From an uncultured Actinomycetes bacterium (GTDB lineage: Bacteria; Actinomycetota; Actinomycetes; S36-B12): a stretch of 6,072 bases of DNA. Of the stretch, positions 5,572 to 6,072 are shown one piece after another; the first letter of the stretch is position 1, and every line of letters begins with the position of its first letter. The stretch lies in the NCBI GenBank assembly GCA_903848435.1, contig CAINGG010000464.1:1-6072 (forward strand), written 5' to 3'. A program made the translations under genes and the position numbers. Under the pieces are notes generated by a model. The model was not told the DNA's origin and did no database searches. It was given only the letters and a program-made list of their open reading frames with translations.

Positions 5572-6072
5572 CTAGAAGTCCATGCCTCCCATGTCGCCGC
5601 CGCCCGGCATGGCCGGCGCTGCCTTCTCGGGCTTGTCGGCCACGACCGCCTCGGTCGTGAGGAACAGGCCCGCGATGGACGCGGCGTTCTGCAGGGCAGA
5701 GCGGGTGACCTTGGCCGGATCGATGATGCCGGCCTTGATCATGTCGACGTACTCGCCATTGGAGGCATCAAGGCCGTGCCCGGCGGGCAGTTCCTTGACC
5801 TTCTCCACGACGACGCCACCCTCGAGACCGGCGTTGAACGCGATCTGCTTGAGCGGGGCCGTGATGGCCTGCTTGACGATGTCGGCGCCGACCGCCTGCT
5901 CGTCGGTGAGACCGAGAGCGTCGATCTTGGGGCCGGAGGCCACCATCGCCTGGATGAGGGCCACGCCACCGCCGGGCACGATGCCCTCCTCGACGGCCGC
6001 CTTCGCGTTGCGCACGGCGTCCTCGATGCGGTGCTTGCGCTCCTTGAGCTCGACCTCGGTGGCCGCGCCGAC
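5572..6072 (-). CDS. groEL: Chaperonin GroEL (Hsp60), C-terminal 166 residues (runs off the window)
   Basis: The frame is open from the window edge to the TAG at 5574-5572. It encodes the C-terminal end of the equatorial domain: ATEVELKERKHRIEDAVRNA, where the Asp of IED is the position of the conserved catalytic Asp needed for ATP hydrolysis (Asp398 in E. coli), then EEGIVPGGGVAL of the nucleotide site, then NGEYVDMIKAGIIDPAKVTR and ALQNAASIAGLFLTTEAVV. The protein ends with the Met/Gly repeat tail GGGDMGGMDF. GroEL forms the double-ring ATP-driven folding chamber in the cytosol with GroES. Many actinobacteria have two copies; the essential GroEL2 type has a Met/Gly tail, whereas GroEL1 tends to be His-rich, so this looks like the GroEL2 type. 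No groES is visible downstream. Heat-shock control elements would lie outside the window. A strong hairpin follows at 5514-5550. Confidence 0.97.
   Translation of the reverse strand, partial: VGAATEVELKERKHRIEDAVRNAKAAVEEGIVPGGGVALIQAMVASGPKIDALGLTDEQAVGADIVKQAITAPLKQIAFNAGLEGGVVVEKVKELPAGHGLDASNGEYVDMIKAGIIDPAKVTRSALQNAASIAGLFLTTEAVVADKPEKAAPAMPGGGDMGGMDF

Overview
The window is GC-rich throughout, with GC-biased third codon positions, GTG as well as ATG starts, and a GroEL whose Met/Gly-rich tail ends GGGDMGGMDF. Together these point to a high-GC Actinomycetota chromosome. Nothing in it looks like a mobile element, prophage, CRISPR array or RNA gene. Genus cannot be fixed from the sequence alone.

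Left part (1-4162): a locally regulated metabolic locus. A leftward gene cut by the window edge (start GTG at 240) encodes the N-terminus of an acyl-CoA dehydrogenase. Divergent from it is a TetR-family repressor (324-935), followed by a class III PLP-dependent aminotransferase (1025-2494) and, 9 bases later, a 14-helix DHA2-type MFS transporter (2504-4162). Three copies of one imperfect 16-bp palindrome, consensus CTGAAYGNCCRYTCAG, lie only in the two control regions. One sits between the divergent dehydrogenase and repressor genes (286-301). Two sit upstream of the aminotransferase (952-967 and 989-1004), where they bracket a plausible promoter. The simplest reading is that the repressor controls itself, the dehydrogenase and the aminotransferase-transporter operon. 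A reasonable inference is ligand-inducible uptake or efflux and breakdown of an amine or omega-amino acid, with the carbon skeleton passing to acyl-CoA oxidation. The substrate is unknown.

Right part (4037-6072), all leftward: the last 166 residues of GroEL, ending at 5572 and followed by a strong hairpin (5514-5550); a 297-residue exported protein of no recognised family (4505-5398); and a small cupin (4037-4501, start uncertain) that begins about three bases after the exported protein stops. The cupin and the MFS transporter converge and overlap tail-to-tail by 126 bp, so both gene ends are coding on both strands.

The most noteworthy points are the three-site operator arrangement that ties the left locus together, the long convergent coding overlap, and the orphan secreted protein beside groEL. 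I see no clearly new defence or mobile system.
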